64,000 nt of DNA from Candidatus Chloroploca asiatica. Lineage in GTDB: Bacteria; Chloroflexota; Chloroflexia; Chloroflexales; Chloroflexaceae. The notes under the pieces were generated by a model. The model ran no database searches. It worked only from the letters and a program-made list of their open reading frames with translations, and had not been told where the DNA came from. A program made the position numbers and the translations under genes. How positions within the stretch are numbered: position 1 is the stretch's first letter; each line of letters begins with the position of its first letter. The stretch spans positions 248,001 to 312,000 of the forward strand of contig NZ_LYXE01000063.1 of assembly GCF_002532075.1 (NCBI RefSeq), in the 5' to 3' direction. Positions 35,562 to 45,373 of the stretch are shown here, piece after piece.

Positions 35562-36322
35562 GTATGGGCACCCCACTCCTGGTCATGCTAAGTGGGCTGA
35601 TTCTGGGTGGCCTGTTGAATGTGCTGATTGTGCGCATTCCACGCGAAGGCAGGCTGCTCGGATGGCCGCGCTGTACACGCACCGGTGAAGCGCTGACATG
35701 GTGGCAGTTCATCCCGGTTGTGGGCTGGGTGCTGCAGCGTGGTCGCGCACGCAACGGGCAACCACTGCACTGGATCTACCCATTTGTTGAGATCGTCTGT
35801 GGCGTAATGCTCTTGCGGCTCTATCAACTCTATGGGCTGGGGCCAGCGTTTTATTATCTGACCTTTGTGTGCACGATTCTGCTTGTCACCGGGGCAATTG
35901 ACTGGCTCTACCGGTATATTTATACTGCGGTAATCTTTGGCGGGGTCATCGTCGCGTTTCTTTTCAGCCTGGTGACGGGCATGATCGATTGGCGTCTAAT
36001 GATCCTCGGTGCGCTGGCGGGCGGCTTCGTCTTCCTCCTCTTCTATCTCCTTGCTCGCATGCTCTTTCCCTCGGCAGGCGTGCCCTTTGGCCTTGGTGAT
36101 GTCTATCTGGCAATCTTTATTGGCACCGCCGTCGGCTTCTTGCACCTTGGTGCAGCGCTGTTTGCAGGGATGATCCTGGCAGGCATCGTCTCGGCGGGCA
36201 TTCTGGTCGTGCGGGCAACCGGGCGGCCAACGCCAACCTACATTGCCTACGGGAGTTATCTTTGTCTGGGGGTGATTCTCTTTATTGCCTCCGGCGGCAT
36301 GGGGGCAGGGCTGACGCCCTAA
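35543..36322 (+). CDS. Type IV prepilin peptidase-like (A24) membrane protease
   Basis: A 259-residue polytopic protein with about eight hydrophobic segments. The A24 catalytic aspartates are D120 (TGAIDWLYRYI) and D186 (PFGLGDVYLA, the GxGD motif). The N-terminal cytoplasmic domain (about 35-75; PRCTRTGEALTWWQFIPVVG) matches PilD-like proteins but has one Cys instead of the two Cys pairs that bind zinc, so it is probably metal-free. The GTG start at 35543 follows GGAGG by 4 bases inside aroE; ATG at 35564 is an alternative. It would cleave prepilin leaders; no pilin gene is nearby. It ends at a hairpin facing the SEC-C gene. Confidence 0.88.
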   Translation: MGGVALGMGTPLLVMLSGLILGGLLNVLIVRIPREGRLLGWPRCTRTGEALTWWQFIPVVGWVLQRGRARNGQPLHWIYPFVEIVCGVMLLRLYQLYGLGPAFYYLTFVCTILLVTGAIDWLYRYIYTAVIFGGVIVAFLFSLVTGMIDWRLMILGALAGGFVFLLFYLLARMLFPSAGVPFGLGDVYLAIFIGTAVGFLHLGAALFAGMILAGIVSAGILVVRATGRPTPTYIAYGSYLCLGVILFIASGGMGAGLTP

Positions 36323-36328
36323 AGTTCA

Positions 36329-36383
36329 TGCGTATGCTGACAAACATGGCTAGCTTCGCTAGCCATGTTTGTCAGCATACGCA
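36329..36383. terminator. Perfect 26-bp hairpin between convergent genes, AGC-ttc-GCT apex
   Basis: Arms 36329-36354 and 36358-36383 are perfectly complementary, loop ttc. It separates the prepilin peptidase gene (ends 36322) from the SEC-C gene (ends 36392). Confidence 0.75.
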
Positions 36384-36391
36384 AACCCCCG

Positions 36392-37309
36392 TTAGGAGGA
36401 GGGTGAGGAGTCAGCTTCTTCTTCTTCGTCGGGTGGTTTGCGTCCGAGGAGTTCGGCAAGACTGGCGGCAGTCAGTTTGAGGGCAATCTGGCCGTCGCTG
36501 ATGATACGGTCGAAGATGGTTGGATCGCGCTCTTCGGTCGGTAGGGCGGTGACAAAGTGGTTGAAGATTTCGCTCCGTTCCTTGATCAGGTCGGCCCAGC
36601 CAGCATCGGGGAGCGTCCGACGGAGGTCGGCCAGGTGCAATTCGGCAAAGGCCACCAGCGTTGCAGCGGTATCATCGGTGAGTTGCGCCGCAGCACCGGC
36701 CAGGTAGTAGTTGGGCGCTTCAGCCCCAACGGGGGTTTCCACGGGCACCAGGTGGCCAACGAGAACTTCGCCACTCTCCAGGCGGCGCGAGGCTTTGTGA
36801 TCAGCAAGTTCGTAGGTCGCGTCACTCAATAGGTCGCGGGCGATGACGCCTTTGCCCTTCTTGATCATTTCGATAAGATACGGACGTAAGCGGACGGTTG
36901 TCCATGTCTGCAAGAGACGGCGCTCATAAGGGTCAAGCTCAAATGCCTCATCAGCCACGAGTTGTTCAACCAGGGTACGGCCATCTTCCTGGCGCAGATC
37001 AAAGGCAAACCAGGTCAGAAAGCGCTCGGCGCCCCGATCTTCCAGCGTATCGAGCTCGTCGAGTTGCTCGACCTGATATTTGCCCTGCCAGAAACGCTCA
37101 AGCGCCGAGGGAAACTGCATCGGCAACGCCTGCGCCGCTTCGATAATGCGTGGCAAGAGGGTATCCTGCGCCTGATGCAAACGCATCTGCTCAGTCCGTT
37201 CGACTTGCTCAAGCGGTAGGTGGCAATCTTTGTACTTCTTGCCACTGCCACAATGACACGGATCATTGCGACCAAGTTTAGCGGCTTTGCGCTTTGGTTG
37301 GTTGCTCAT
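36392..37309 (-). CDS. SEC-C motif protein
   Basis: A 305-residue soluble protein. A SEC-C zinc-binding motif is at the N terminus (RNDPCHCGSGKKYKDCH, with C18, C20, C29 and H30), as in many stand-alone SEC-C proteins that are unrelated to SecA itself. The rest is mostly helical, with a polar acidic tail (PPDEEEEADSSP). The start at 37309 is the ATG directly before the motif; the longer frame starts within an imperfect hairpin. There are no membrane segments. The function is unknown; a ribosome- or translation-linked role is speculation from the zinc motif. It is transcribed divergently from a GT2 gene. Confidence 0.78.
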   Translation of the reverse strand: MSNQPKRKAAKLGRNDPCHCGSGKKYKDCHLPLEQVERTEQMRLHQAQDTLLPRIIEAAQALPMQFPSALERFWQGKYQVEQLDELDTLEDRGAERFLTWFAFDLRQEDGRTLVEQLVADEAFELDPYERRLLQTWTTVRLRPYLIEMIKKGKGVIARDLLSDATYELADHKASRRLESGEVLVGHLVPVETPVGAEAPNYYLAGAAAQLTDDTAATLVAFAELHLADLRRTLPDAGWADLIKERSEIFNHFVTALPTEERDPTIFDRIISDGQIALKLTAASLAELLGRKPPDEEEEADSSPSS

Positions 37310-37325
37310 ACCATCTCCTTTTGCG

Positions 37326-37358
37326 CTGGTACCAACCAGCATAGCTGGTTAGTACCAG
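37326..37358. repeat. 15-bp hairpin (one mismatch) between divergent genes, AGC-ata-GCT apex
   Basis: Arms 37326-37340 and 37344-37358 with one c/a mismatch, loop ata. The flanking genes point away from it, as at 33439 and 43933. Confidence 0.55.
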
Positions 37359-37407
37359 CCAAAGAAAGAAACTTGAGGGCTGTGGCCCTCGCACGGAGCA
37401 ATACGTT

Positions 37408-38367
37408 ATGTCTATCTCACTCATTTGTACCGTACGTGACGAAGCAGAAACGATCGGTGCCTTGATCGACTCGATGCTGGCACAACACCGTCTTCCGGAT
37501 GAGATCGTGATCAATGATTGCCTGAGTCGTGACCCAACGCCAGAAATTGTCCGTGCCTATGCCGCCCGCGAGCCACGCATCCGCCTGGTGGCAGGCGGAA
37601 ATTCGATTTCATCAGGACGCAATCATGCCATCCGCGAGGCCCGTGGCACGATCATTGCCTGCACCGACGCCGGCCTACGCCTCGATCCTGGCTGGCTTGA
37701 GGCGATTGTAGCACCAATCGAGCGCGATGAAGCAGACCTTGTCGGCGGATTCTTTCAGGCCGATCCGCAATCGCTCTTTGAGTTGACCCTAGGGGCCGTC
37801 AATTATCGTGATCTGAACGAGATCGATCCAGCCCGTTTTATGCCCTTTGGCAAATCAATGGCCTTTCGCCGGAGCATGTGGGAGCACATTGGCGGCTTTC
37901 CCGAATGGCTGAGTCACTGCGAAGACCTGGTCTTTGCCCAATCTGCCGAGCAAGCAGGGTTCAGGCGCTCCTTTGCACCTTCGGCGCTGGTCTATTTTCG
38001 CCCGCGTAGTTCGCTGGGCGCCTTTGCCCGCCAATACTACTTCTATGCGCGCGGCGACGGCATGGCGGAGCTCTGGCCCAAACGCCACGCGATCCGCTAC
38101 CTGGTCTATAGCAGCACTGCCCTGATGCTCACGGCGGCCCGCTACGTGCCTAGGCTCCGCGGGCCGAGCGCAGCACTGGTGGCCCTGGGGCTCGGTGCGT
38201 ACACGTATAGTCCGTACCGTCGGCTGATCAGGCGCGTGAAGGGACGACCAGGGCTCGAACAGGTGGCGGCCCTGGCCCTGGTGCCAGTGATACGGGTGGT
38301 TGGCGACATCGCCAAAATGGTGGGCTACCCGGTAGGGCGACTGAGGAGGCGAAGGCTCAAACGCTAG
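37408..38367 (+). CDS. Glycosyltransferase family 2
   Basis: A 319-residue GT-A enzyme. ISLICTVRDEAETIGALID and IVINDCLSRDPTPEIV form the nucleotide-binding start, and the DxD equivalent is ACTDAGLRLDPGW (about 88-100). The GFPEWLSHCEDLVFAQ stretch fits the acceptor-side ED motif. The C-terminal ~90 residues carry two hydrophobic stretches (LVYSSTALMLTAARYV and VAALALVPVIRVVGDI), so the enzyme may be attached to the membrane. It stands alone, outside the polysaccharide operon, and ends at a terminator (38434-38464). The substrate is unknown. Confidence 0.87.
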   Translation: MSISLICTVRDEAETIGALIDSMLAQHRLPDEIVINDCLSRDPTPEIVRAYAAREPRIRLVAGGNSISSGRNHAIREARGTIIACTDAGLRLDPGWLEAIVAPIERDEADLVGGFFQADPQSLFELTLGAVNYRDLNEIDPARFMPFGKSMAFRRSMWEHIGGFPEWLSHCEDLVFAQSAEQAGFRRSFAPSALVYFRPRSSLGAFARQYYFYARGDGMAELWPKRHAIRYLVYSSTALMLTAARYVPRLRGPSAALVALGLGAYTYSPYRRLIRRVKGRPGLEQVAALALVPVIRVVGDIAKMVGYPVGRLRRRRLKR

Positions 38368-38387
38368 TACGATTGCAGATGCGGCCA

Positions 38388-38464
38388 TCAGAGCTCACTG
38401 ATCTTGAAGACCTGTGAGCTCTGAATAGTCCAAGGGGGAATAAACGTAGGCTTCCCCCCTTTTT
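38388..38464 (+). terminator. Inverted repeat followed by rho-independent terminator after GT2
   Basis: An 11-bp inverted repeat (38388-38398 with 38414-38424) is followed by GGGGGAA 38434-38440 pairing with TTCCCCC 38452-38458 and a run of Ts. The second hairpin is a standard terminator of the glycosyltransferase gene. Confidence 0.65.
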
Positions 38465-38564
38465 CGTCAGGTAAACAGGAGGCTTTCGACCTCTACATCG
38501 CTGCGCCAACAAACTACACTGGTCTTAGAACTCACACGCAGGAATGCCGAAGAGGAGGCCAGGA

Positions 38565-39299
38565 ATGAACGCGCAGCTGATACCAACCACAAACGCAACG
38601 TATAGCCCGCCTTCAACCGTGGCAAGTGACCCACGGCAGATGGATTTGACGAGTCTCGCCCGCCGCGCCCAGACGGAAGGGCGACGTTTTTACAACCACG
38701 AAGAGTATGATGCACGCTTTGCCTATGAACTCTTCCGACGCGCCCTGGTCGAGCGTGATGAACTGGCATGGACATTTCTCTTTGAACATTATGCCCCCCT
38801 GGTCGAGCACTGGGTGCGTCGTACCGGAGCCTTCACCGTCAGTGGCGAGACGAGTGATTTTTTTGTCAGCGAAGCTTTTACCCGTTTCTGGCGGGCCATT
38901 CCAGCCGAACGGTTTGAGGCCTTTCCAAATCTTGCGGCGCTGCTCAACTATCTCCGCCGGTGTGCCTCGTGTGTGGTGATTGATGCAGCGCGAAGCCAGG
39001 CGTATGCCGATTTGCTACCCGAAGAAGCGGTGAACTGGAACGATCAGCGCATGGCGCACGCCGATGAAGAGGCCACCGAACGCGTGGGGCGAGAAGAATT
39101 CTGGCAACTAATCGAGGCTCAACTCACCAGTGAAACCGAGCGCCTAGTCGTGCGTTGTTCGTACCAACTCGGGATGAAACCGGGTGACATCTACGAACGC
39201 TGGCAAAACCTTTTCAGTGATGTTCACGAGATCTACGCGATCAAGCGCGTGGTACTGAACCGCCTGCGGCGGCACGCGATGCTCCGTGAACTCTACTAG
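38565..39299 (+). CDS. RNA polymerase sigma-70-like factor (degenerate region 4)
   Basis: A 244-residue soluble protein. Residues about 65-155 match sigma region 2 (WTFLFEHYAPLVEHWVRR, then EAFTRFWRAI and LLNYLRRCASCVVIDAARS). The C terminus (about 180-244; ETERLVVRCSYQLGMKPGDI, AIKRVVLNRLRRH) keeps only a faint region 4. No anti-sigma gene is next to it. The start at 38565 follows GGAGG by 7 bases. It may be an ECF-like sigma factor or a paralogue that no longer binds promoters. Such factors are frequent in Chloroflexota, from general knowledge. The gene ends at a 15-bp hairpin. Confidence 0.7.
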   Translation: MNAQLIPTTNATYSPPSTVASDPRQMDLTSLARRAQTEGRRFYNHEEYDARFAYELFRRALVERDELAWTFLFEHYAPLVEHWVRRTGAFTVSGETSDFFVSEAFTRFWRAIPAERFEAFPNLAALLNYLRRCASCVVIDAARSQAYADLLPEEAVNWNDQRMAHADEEATERVGREEFWQLIEAQLTSETERLVVRCSYQLGMKPGDIYERWQNLFSDVHEIYAIKRVVLNRLRRHAMLRELY

Positions 39300-39319
39300 C
39301 AAGGATCTCCCACATGCAT

Positions 39320-39352
39320 GCACAAACGGCGAGCTTCGCTCGCCGTTTGTGC
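39320..39352. terminator. Perfect 15-bp hairpin between convergent genes, AGC-ttc-GCT apex
   Basis: Arms 39320-39334 and 39338-39352, loop ttc. It lies between the sigma-like gene (ends 39299) and metX (ends 39362). Confidence 0.7.
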
Positions 39353-39361
39353 TATGTATCT

Positions 39362-40504
39362 CTAACAACCAACATCATCAAGAAACGCGTTGATGATCGG
39401 CTCCTGCGCTTCAGCATCAAGCAAAAAGGCATCGTGGCCGGCAATCCCGGGGAGGTCAACGTGTTCGACGAAACGGCCACGGCGGGTGAGGGCATCGGCA
39501 ATCGCCTGTGACTCAGCGGTAGGATAGAGCCAGTCACTACTGAACGAGATGAGCAGCGTGCTGCCAGTCACCCGATTGAAAGCGACATCGAGGTTGCCAT
39601 AGCGTCCCGGCAAGTCCCAGTAATCCATCGCTTTGGTGATATAGAGGTATGAATTGGCATCAAAACGCTGATTAAAAGCTTCACCCTGATAATCGAGATA
39701 GCTTTCGACCGCAAATTCGCGTTCGAGACTAAAAGCAAGATCATCATTATGCTGCAGACGGCGCCCAAACTTCTGCTCAAGCGCGGGTTCACTCAGGTAC
39801 GTGACATGGCCAAGCATACGGGCGAGGGCAAGACCATCCACGGGAGACTCGTAGCCGTAATAGTCGCCATTGCGCCAGCGTGGATCGCTCATAATAGCCC
39901 GGCGGGCAATGCTATTCCAGGCGATGGTCTGGGTACCTGAGCGCGCAGCGGTAGCAATCAAGATCGCGCTACGAACGCGCTCAGGGTTACTAGTCATCCA
40001 CTCGAGCGCCTGAAAGCCACCCATCGAGCCACCGGCGACGGCCATCAACTGATCGATACCGAGCGCATCGATCAGGCGGGCCTGGGCGCGCACCATATCG
40101 CCAATGGTAATCACAGGAAAACGAGTCGCATAAGGACGACCCGTACGCGGATCACGGCTAGAAGGGCCAGTCGAGCCCATGCAACCACCAATGACATTCG
40201 AGCAAATAATATAGTAACGATCAGTATCAAAGGGGCGGCCCGGGCCGACCATCATGTCCCACCAACCCGGCTTGCGTTCAGCAGGAGCATAAAAACCGGC
40301 GGCGTGCGCATCACCTGAAAGGGCATGGAGCAAGAGAATCGCATTGCTGCGCTCAGCATTGAGCTGTCCATAGGTCTCATAGGCAAGCGTTACAGGCCCA
40401 AGCATCTTGCCACTCTCGAGCGTGAGCGGCTCAGTCCAGGTAAAATATTGCCGTTGGACAAGACCAACACCATCAAAGACACGCTCAGTTGCCACAGCAG
40501 TCAT
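39362..40504 (-). CDS. metX: Homoserine O-acetyltransferase
   Basis: A 380-residue alpha/beta-fold acyltransferase that makes O-acetylhomoserine from homoserine and acetyl-CoA, the first committed step of methionine synthesis. The triad is visible: S160 in [16 protein letters not shown]324 in SFSSDWLYP and H357 in [10 protein letters not shown]. The [14 protein letters not shown] stretch is the family signature. It is the second gene of the riboswitch-controlled metY-metX unit, 88 bases after metY. Whether it prefers acetyl- or succinyl-CoA cannot be read with certainty, but the adjacent metY argues for acetyl. Confidence 0.95.
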   Translation of the reverse strand: MTAVATERVFDGVGLVQRQYFTWTEPLTLESGKMLGPVTLAYETYGQLNAERSNAILLLHALSGDAHAAGFYAPAERKPGWWDMMVGPGRPFDTDRYYIICSNVIGGCMGSTGPSSRDPRTGRPYATRFPVITIGDMVRAQARLIDALGIDQLMAVAGGSMGGFQALEWMTSNPERVRSAILIATAARSGTQTIAWNSIARRAIMSDPRWRNGDYYGYESPVDGLALARMLGHVTYLSEPALEQKFGRRLQHNDDLAFSLEREFAVESYLDYQGEAFNQRFDANSYLYITKAMDYWDLPGRYGNLDVAFNRVTGSTLLISFSSDWLYPTAESQAIADALTRRGRFVEHVDLPGIAGHDAFLLDAEAQEPIINAFLDDVGC

Positions 40505-40592
40505 AGAGACACCTCAACGATACTGGCTTACACTACTTGCTTGAAGGGGAAACCAGTGGCCTGTCGGTCGCCACTGGTTCCCCCAATTCCAC

Positions 40593-41966
<1,374 letters not shown>

Positions 41967-41993
41967 TCAGGTAGAAGATCGGCGCAGCGTGCC

Positions 41994-42159
41994 GCTCATC
42001 TTCCAGATGTTTTCTGTCGGAATTGGCACCGAGCCTGGGCAGAACGCTTTGGATATCATACGCTACCTGCTATAGGCAAGTGAGCGTCTACCAAGCGTCA
42101 GACTTCCAGGTGGTTGCCGCGGTTTCATAGGGCCGTTCCCTCCACCGCTCTGGATGAGC
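41994..42159 (-). promoter_or_regulatory. SAM-I (S-box) riboswitch aptamer
   Basis: Read on the minus strand, the S-box core is clear: P1 strand GCTCATCC, then GAGCGGTGGAGGGAACGG, CCCTATGAAACCGCGGCAAC and, further on, GGTGCCAATTCC followed by CTGGAAGATGAGC closing P1. S-adenosylmethionine binding stabilises this fold and lets the terminator at 41923-41952 form, shutting off metY-metX. The middle P3/P4 region is longer than the minimum but within the known range. Confidence 0.95.
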
Positions 42160-42190
42160 CGCGCGTCTAGTTGTTTGTGTGCTGGGTTCA

Positions 42191-42219
42191 AATATAACAG
42201 TTTGACGCGAGATTGTCAA
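42191..42219 (-). promoter_or_regulatory. Sigma-70 promoter of metY-metX
   Basis: Minus strand: consensus TTGACA (42219-42214), exactly 17 bases, TATATT (42196-42191), with an A/T-rich stretch upstream. Initiation near 42184 would put the aptamer about 25 bases into the transcript. Confidence 0.85.
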
Positions 42220-42272
42220 GAGGGAATTTTTTGTGGGATAGGGCGATTGCATCATACGAAAGCGGATACAAC

Positions 42273-42375
42273 GGGGCACCCGTACCGGGGCGGGGCACCC
42301 GCAAGGGGTGCCCGTACCGGGGCGAGGCCGCATCCGGTGTAGGGGCACCCCTTGCGGGTGCCCTTGCGGGTGCCT
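42273..42375. repeat. Cluster of GGGGCACCC-type short repeats
   Basis: GGGGCACCCG at 42273 and 42292, GGGGCACCCC at 42342, and the inverse GGGTGCCC at 42307, 42357 and 42369, some joined by GTACCGG. The array is self-complementary and lies between the metY promoter and the acyl-CoA dehydrogenase gene. It looks like a REP-type element. No ORF here is credible. Confidence 0.6.
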
Positions 42376-42377
42376 TG

Positions 42378-42407
42378 GCGGGGCTCGGTCTAGCGACCGA
42401 GCCCCGC
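42378..42407. terminator. 13-bp GC-rich hairpin after acyl-CoA dehydrogenase gene
   Basis: Arms 42378-42390 and 42395-42407 are perfectly complementary with loop tagc. It lies 17 bases past the stop of the minus-strand dehydrogenase gene; there is no T run, so a role as terminator is likely but not certain. Confidence 0.5.
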
Positions 42408-42423
42408 GCACAGAGCTCCGCGC

Positions 42424-43731
42424 CTAAATAAAGGCACTCATGCCGGTAATAGCCCGACCAACGATGAGGGTATTCATTTCGTGGGTACCCTCGTAGGAAT
42501 AGAGTGCCTCGGCGTCGGCGAAATAGCGGGCGACATCGTGTTCGAGCAAAATGCCATTGCCACCGAGCAGACCCCGACCAGTGGCGACAACTTCGCGCAT
42601 CTTTTCGCCACAGAAGGCCTTGGCGAGCGAGGCCCGTTCGTGGCTAAGCTTGCCATCGCGGGCAGCGATCTGACTGAGGCGCAGACAGAGCGACTGCATC
42701 GCGGTCAGGTTGCCGAGCATCGAAACGAGGCCACTCTGCACGAGTTGGAAACCGGTGATCGGGCGGCCAAACTGAATGCGCTCATTGGCATAGGCAAGGG
42801 TACGTTCATACGCACCCATGGCGGTACCAGTCATTGCCCAAGCGACAATAGCACGGGCCATTGCCAACTGACGGGCAACATCGCGGAACGCAGTGACCCC
42901 GGGGAGCCGGTTGGCCTCGGGAACGCGCACATTCTGGAGCTGAATATTCGCATTCTGCACCACCCGGAGCGCAATTTTGCCTTCAAGTTTCTCGACATGG
43001 TAGCCGGGCGTGCCACGTTCGACCACAAAGCCCTTGACCTGATTATCAGCCACATCACGGGCAAAGACCACATTCAGATCAGCGATCGGTGCATTGCCGC
43101 ACCACTTTTTGGCACCATTGATAATCCAGACATCATCTTCGCGACGGGCCGTCGTCAGCAGACCGGCAGCCGTCGCCGAGCCAACCTCGGGCTCGGTGAG
43201 CGACCAAGTCCCAATCTTTTCAAAGCGTTCCATCGCGGGCAGCCAGCGCTGTTTTTGCTCATCCGAGCCAAACATCCAGATCGAGCCCATCGAGAGGCCC
43301 CAATGGACACCCCAGAAGGTGTACATCGAAGGATCGACCCGTGCGAGTTCCATCGCAGCAATGCCAGTCAAGACCGGGCCGAGGGCATCAAGCGAATAGG
43401 GGCGCGAGCCAAAGGTATTCTGGATCATCGCGGCAAACGAAGGCACGAGTTCGTGCGGAAAATCACCCCGTTCCCAATAGGAACCAATCACCGGGCGAAC
43501 TCGCTCATCCATATACGTACGGATTGCCAACTGGATCGCACGTTCTTCATCGGACAGCACATCAAGAATATCGTAGAAGTCACCATTGACCGGCGGCAAA
43601 TGTTTTGGACGACGTTTACTCGTAATGCTCTTGAGCAGCAGGCCGATCTCCTGCGGACTGACTCCACCAGGGAATTTCACTTGTTGAAACAGACGTGAGA
43701 GACCAGCAAAGGGTAGCGTGACGGGAGCCAT
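42424..43731 (-). CDS. Acyl-CoA dehydrogenase, glutaryl-CoA dehydrogenase-like
   Basis: A 435-residue FAD enzyme. Domains are the helical N terminus (about 55-165), the middle beta domain with GTWSLTEPEVGSATAAG (FAD/substrate) and a helical C-terminal domain. The catalytic base is E414 in YSYEGTHEMNTLIVGRAITG, which closely follows the glutaryl-CoA dehydrogenase C terminus. The first ~50 residues are an extra leader. In that family the enzyme oxidises and decarboxylates glutaryl-CoA, but other acyl-CoAs are possible. The gene has a palindromic operator-like site over its likely promoter (43844-43858). It is divergent from the TRAP genes. Confidence 0.88.
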   Translation of the reverse strand: MAPVTLPFAGLSRLFQQVKFPGGVSPQEIGLLLKSITSKRRPKHLPPVNGDFYDILDVLSDEERAIQLAIRTYMDERVRPVIGSYWERGDFPHELVPSFAAMIQNTFGSRPYSLDALGPVLTGIAAMELARVDPSMYTFWGVHWGLSMGSIWMFGSDEQKQRWLPAMERFEKIGTWSLTEPEVGSATAAGLLTTARREDDVWIINGAKKWCGNAPIADLNVVFARDVADNQVKGFVVERGTPGYHVEKLEGKIALRVVQNANIQLQNVRVPEANRLPGVTAFRDVARQLAMARAIVAWAMTGTAMGAYERTLAYANERIQFGRPITGFQLVQSGLVSMLGNLTAMQSLCLRLSQIAARDGKLSHERASLAKAFCGEKMREVVATGRGLLGGNGILLEHDVARYFADAEALYSYEGTHEMNTLIVGRAITGMSAFI

Positions 43732-43843
43732 AGATCTCCTCCGATAAGTAGCGTGCCGCCGGCGACAACACTGTCGTCGGTCGGCGGATCATCGTCGCTC
43801 CGCCATAAACTGGGAGGCGCCGATCACGCGTCGACAACACATT

Positions 43844-43858
43844 TAACGCAATGCGTTA
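43844..43858. promoter_or_regulatory. Candidate operator palindrome taacgca-a-tgcgtta
   Basis: A perfect 7-bp inverted repeat around one base, of the size bound by TetR-type dimers. On the minus strand it overlaps a -10-like TATAAC, about 115-125 bases upstream of the acyl-CoA dehydrogenase start. TetR-family regulators often control acyl-CoA genes; no regulator gene is nearby. Confidence 0.5.
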
Positions 43859-43932
43859 TACATGTTATAGCACACCGGCATAACAACTGTCAATGAGAGG
43901 AATTATATGGCCAGGGCTGACGCCCGACAATT

Positions 43933-43991
43933 CTTGGTTGTACTGGCAAAAACGGCTAGCTTCGCTAGCCGTTTTTGCCAGTACAACCAAG
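43933..43991. repeat. Perfect 28-bp hairpin between divergent genes, AGC-ttc-GCT apex
   Basis: Arms 43933-43960 and 43964-43991 match without a mismatch, loop ttc. It lies upstream of both the dehydrogenase and TRAP genes, so it is not needed to terminate either of them. Confidence 0.7.
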
Positions 43992-44042
43992 GTTCTTGGG
44001 AGGGCTGACACCTCCAGCAAGCACCCAACATTATGTCATCGC

Positions 44043-44072
44043 TTGACAAGCGAACTTGATGCGGGTTATACT
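44043..44072 (+). promoter_or_regulatory. Sigma-70 promoter of the TRAP genes
   Basis: Consensus TTGACA at 44043-44048, an 18-base spacer and TATACT at 44067-44072. It gives a leader of about 150 bases before the binding-protein gene. Confidence 0.7.
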
Positions 44073-44231
44073 CCGCACACACTCACAAAGTCTCTATAAT
44101 CAATTGTTTTGATAAGCCCCTCCCAAGCAAAACAGCTTTTTCTCATCGGGTCTGATCGATTCGCGCTCAGACCGGCCCAACTCGTTATCGCAGTGACGCG
44201 GTCGTAGGAATTTGACAAGGAGGTAGTGTAG

Positions 44232-45341
44232 ATGAGAAGCTTTCGTTCGCCACGTGGGTTGATGGTTCTTGTTTTGATGATGGTCATGGCCCTGGTGCTC
44301 GCGGCCTGTGGTTCAACCCCAGCCGCTGCCCCAACGGCTGCCCCCGCCCCTGAAGCGACAGATGTTCCCACAGAAGCAACCGAGGAGACGGCCCCAGCCG
44401 AGACGACACCAACTGAAGCGCCACCAGTTTCAACCGAGCGATTGCGGCTTTCGTTTGGTGGTGGGCCAGTCGGTGGCGTCTTCCAGGTGTATGCCGACAC
44501 GCTGGCGATTATTGTCGCCGATGCTGATCCTAACCTGGAGATCACGGCTGAAGGTACAGGTGGTTCAGCCGAGAACCTGCGCAGCACCAACTCGGGTGAC
44601 TTCCAGTTTGGCATTGTCTATGCTGGCGACGTTGCCCTTGGTGCGGCTGGCGAATTGCCTCAGGATCCGACGCAGTACACGAACGTCCTGGCGGTAGCCC
44701 CCCTTTATGGTGGTGTCATTCACCTGGTCGTCTCTGAGCGCAGTGGCATTCAGAGTGTGGCCGATCTGCCTGGCAAGCGCATTGCGCTGGGCAACGCGGG
44801 TTCGGGTGCGGCGCTCTCTGCCGAGCGCTACTTTACCCATATGGGTCTGATTGATCAGGTGCAGGTTGAGTATCTGGGCTACTCGCAGGCTGCGTCGGCG
44901 ATGGGCGACGGCCAGCTTGATGGCTTCTGGATCTTGGCTGGCTTCCCCAATGCCTCGGTGACTGAGGCAACGACCATCACCAGCATTCGCCTGATTGATG
45001 TCTACAATCCTGGCGTTGAGGGTGGCTTCTTCGAGGCCTACCCCTTCTACTCGGCGCGCAGTCTGGTTGGGGGAGCGTACACCGGTGTTGATGAGGATGT
45101 GCCAAGCTTCCAGGACACAGCGCTGTGGGTTACCAATGTCGATGTGCCGGATGATGTTGTCTACAATGCACTGAAGACGGTGTTTGGCGATGAAGGCATG
45201 AGCCGCCTGCGAGCCGCTCACCCCTCGGCCAGTGAAGTCGCCCTTGAAAATGGCATTACCGGCATCGGCAGCCGGTTGCATCCCGGAGCGGTACGCTTCT
45301 GGGAAGAGCAGGGTGTGACCATCCCGGATGAATTGAAGTAG
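44232..45341 (+). CDS. TAXI family TRAP transporter solute-binding protein (lipoprotein)
   Basis: A 369-residue exported protein. The signal ends in a lipobox (VLAACGS, Cys near residue 26), followed by a Pro/Ala/Thr/Glu-rich linker (about 30-75) and the TAXI binding domain: RLSFGGGPVGGVFQVYADTL, then GTGGSAENLRSTNSGDFQF. It catches a solute, often a carboxylate or amino acid such as glutamate or 2-oxoglutarate in known TAXI systems, and hands it to the permease. The start follows AAGGAGGT at the usual spacing. A hairpin in the gap to the permease gene may raise its output relative to the permease. Confidence 0.92.
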   Translation: MRSFRSPRGLMVLVLMMVMALVLAACGSTPAAAPTAAPAPEATDVPTEATEETAPAETTPTEAPPVSTERLRLSFGGGPVGGVFQVYADTLAIIVADADPNLEITAEGTGGSAENLRSTNSGDFQFGIVYAGDVALGAAGELPQDPTQYTNVLAVAPLYGGVIHLVVSERSGIQSVADLPGKRIALGNAGSGAALSAERYFTHMGLIDQVQVEYLGYSQAASAMGDGQLDGFWILAGFPNASVTEATTITSIRLIDVYNPGVEGGFFEAYPFYSARSLVGGAYTGVDEDVPSFQDTALWVTNVDVPDDVVYNALKTVFGDEGMSRLRAAHPSASEVALENGITGIGSRLHPGAVRFWEEQGVTIPDELK

Positions 45342-45373
45342 TACGCACGGTCGCAGGTATCTTCGTGTAAACA

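Larger units (their letters stand above)
43732..44231. other. 500-base divergent regulatory region (dehydrogenase / TRAP)
   Basis: No gene is credible. It holds an operator-like palindrome (43844-43858), the 28-bp hairpin (43933-43991), a near-consensus promoter for the TRAP genes (44043-44072) and a ~150-base TRAP leader with a 7-bp hairpin (44149-44155 with 44167-44173). Confidence 0.6.

Noticed and set aside
42273-42375. CRISPR array
   Set aside because: The repeats are 9-10 bases, irregularly spaced and partly inverted, without unique spacers.
42481-43698. 405-codon plus-strand ORF opposite the acyl-CoA dehydrogenase
   Set aside because: It is the antisense frame of a gene with clear catalytic motifs; long antisense frames are common at this GC content.
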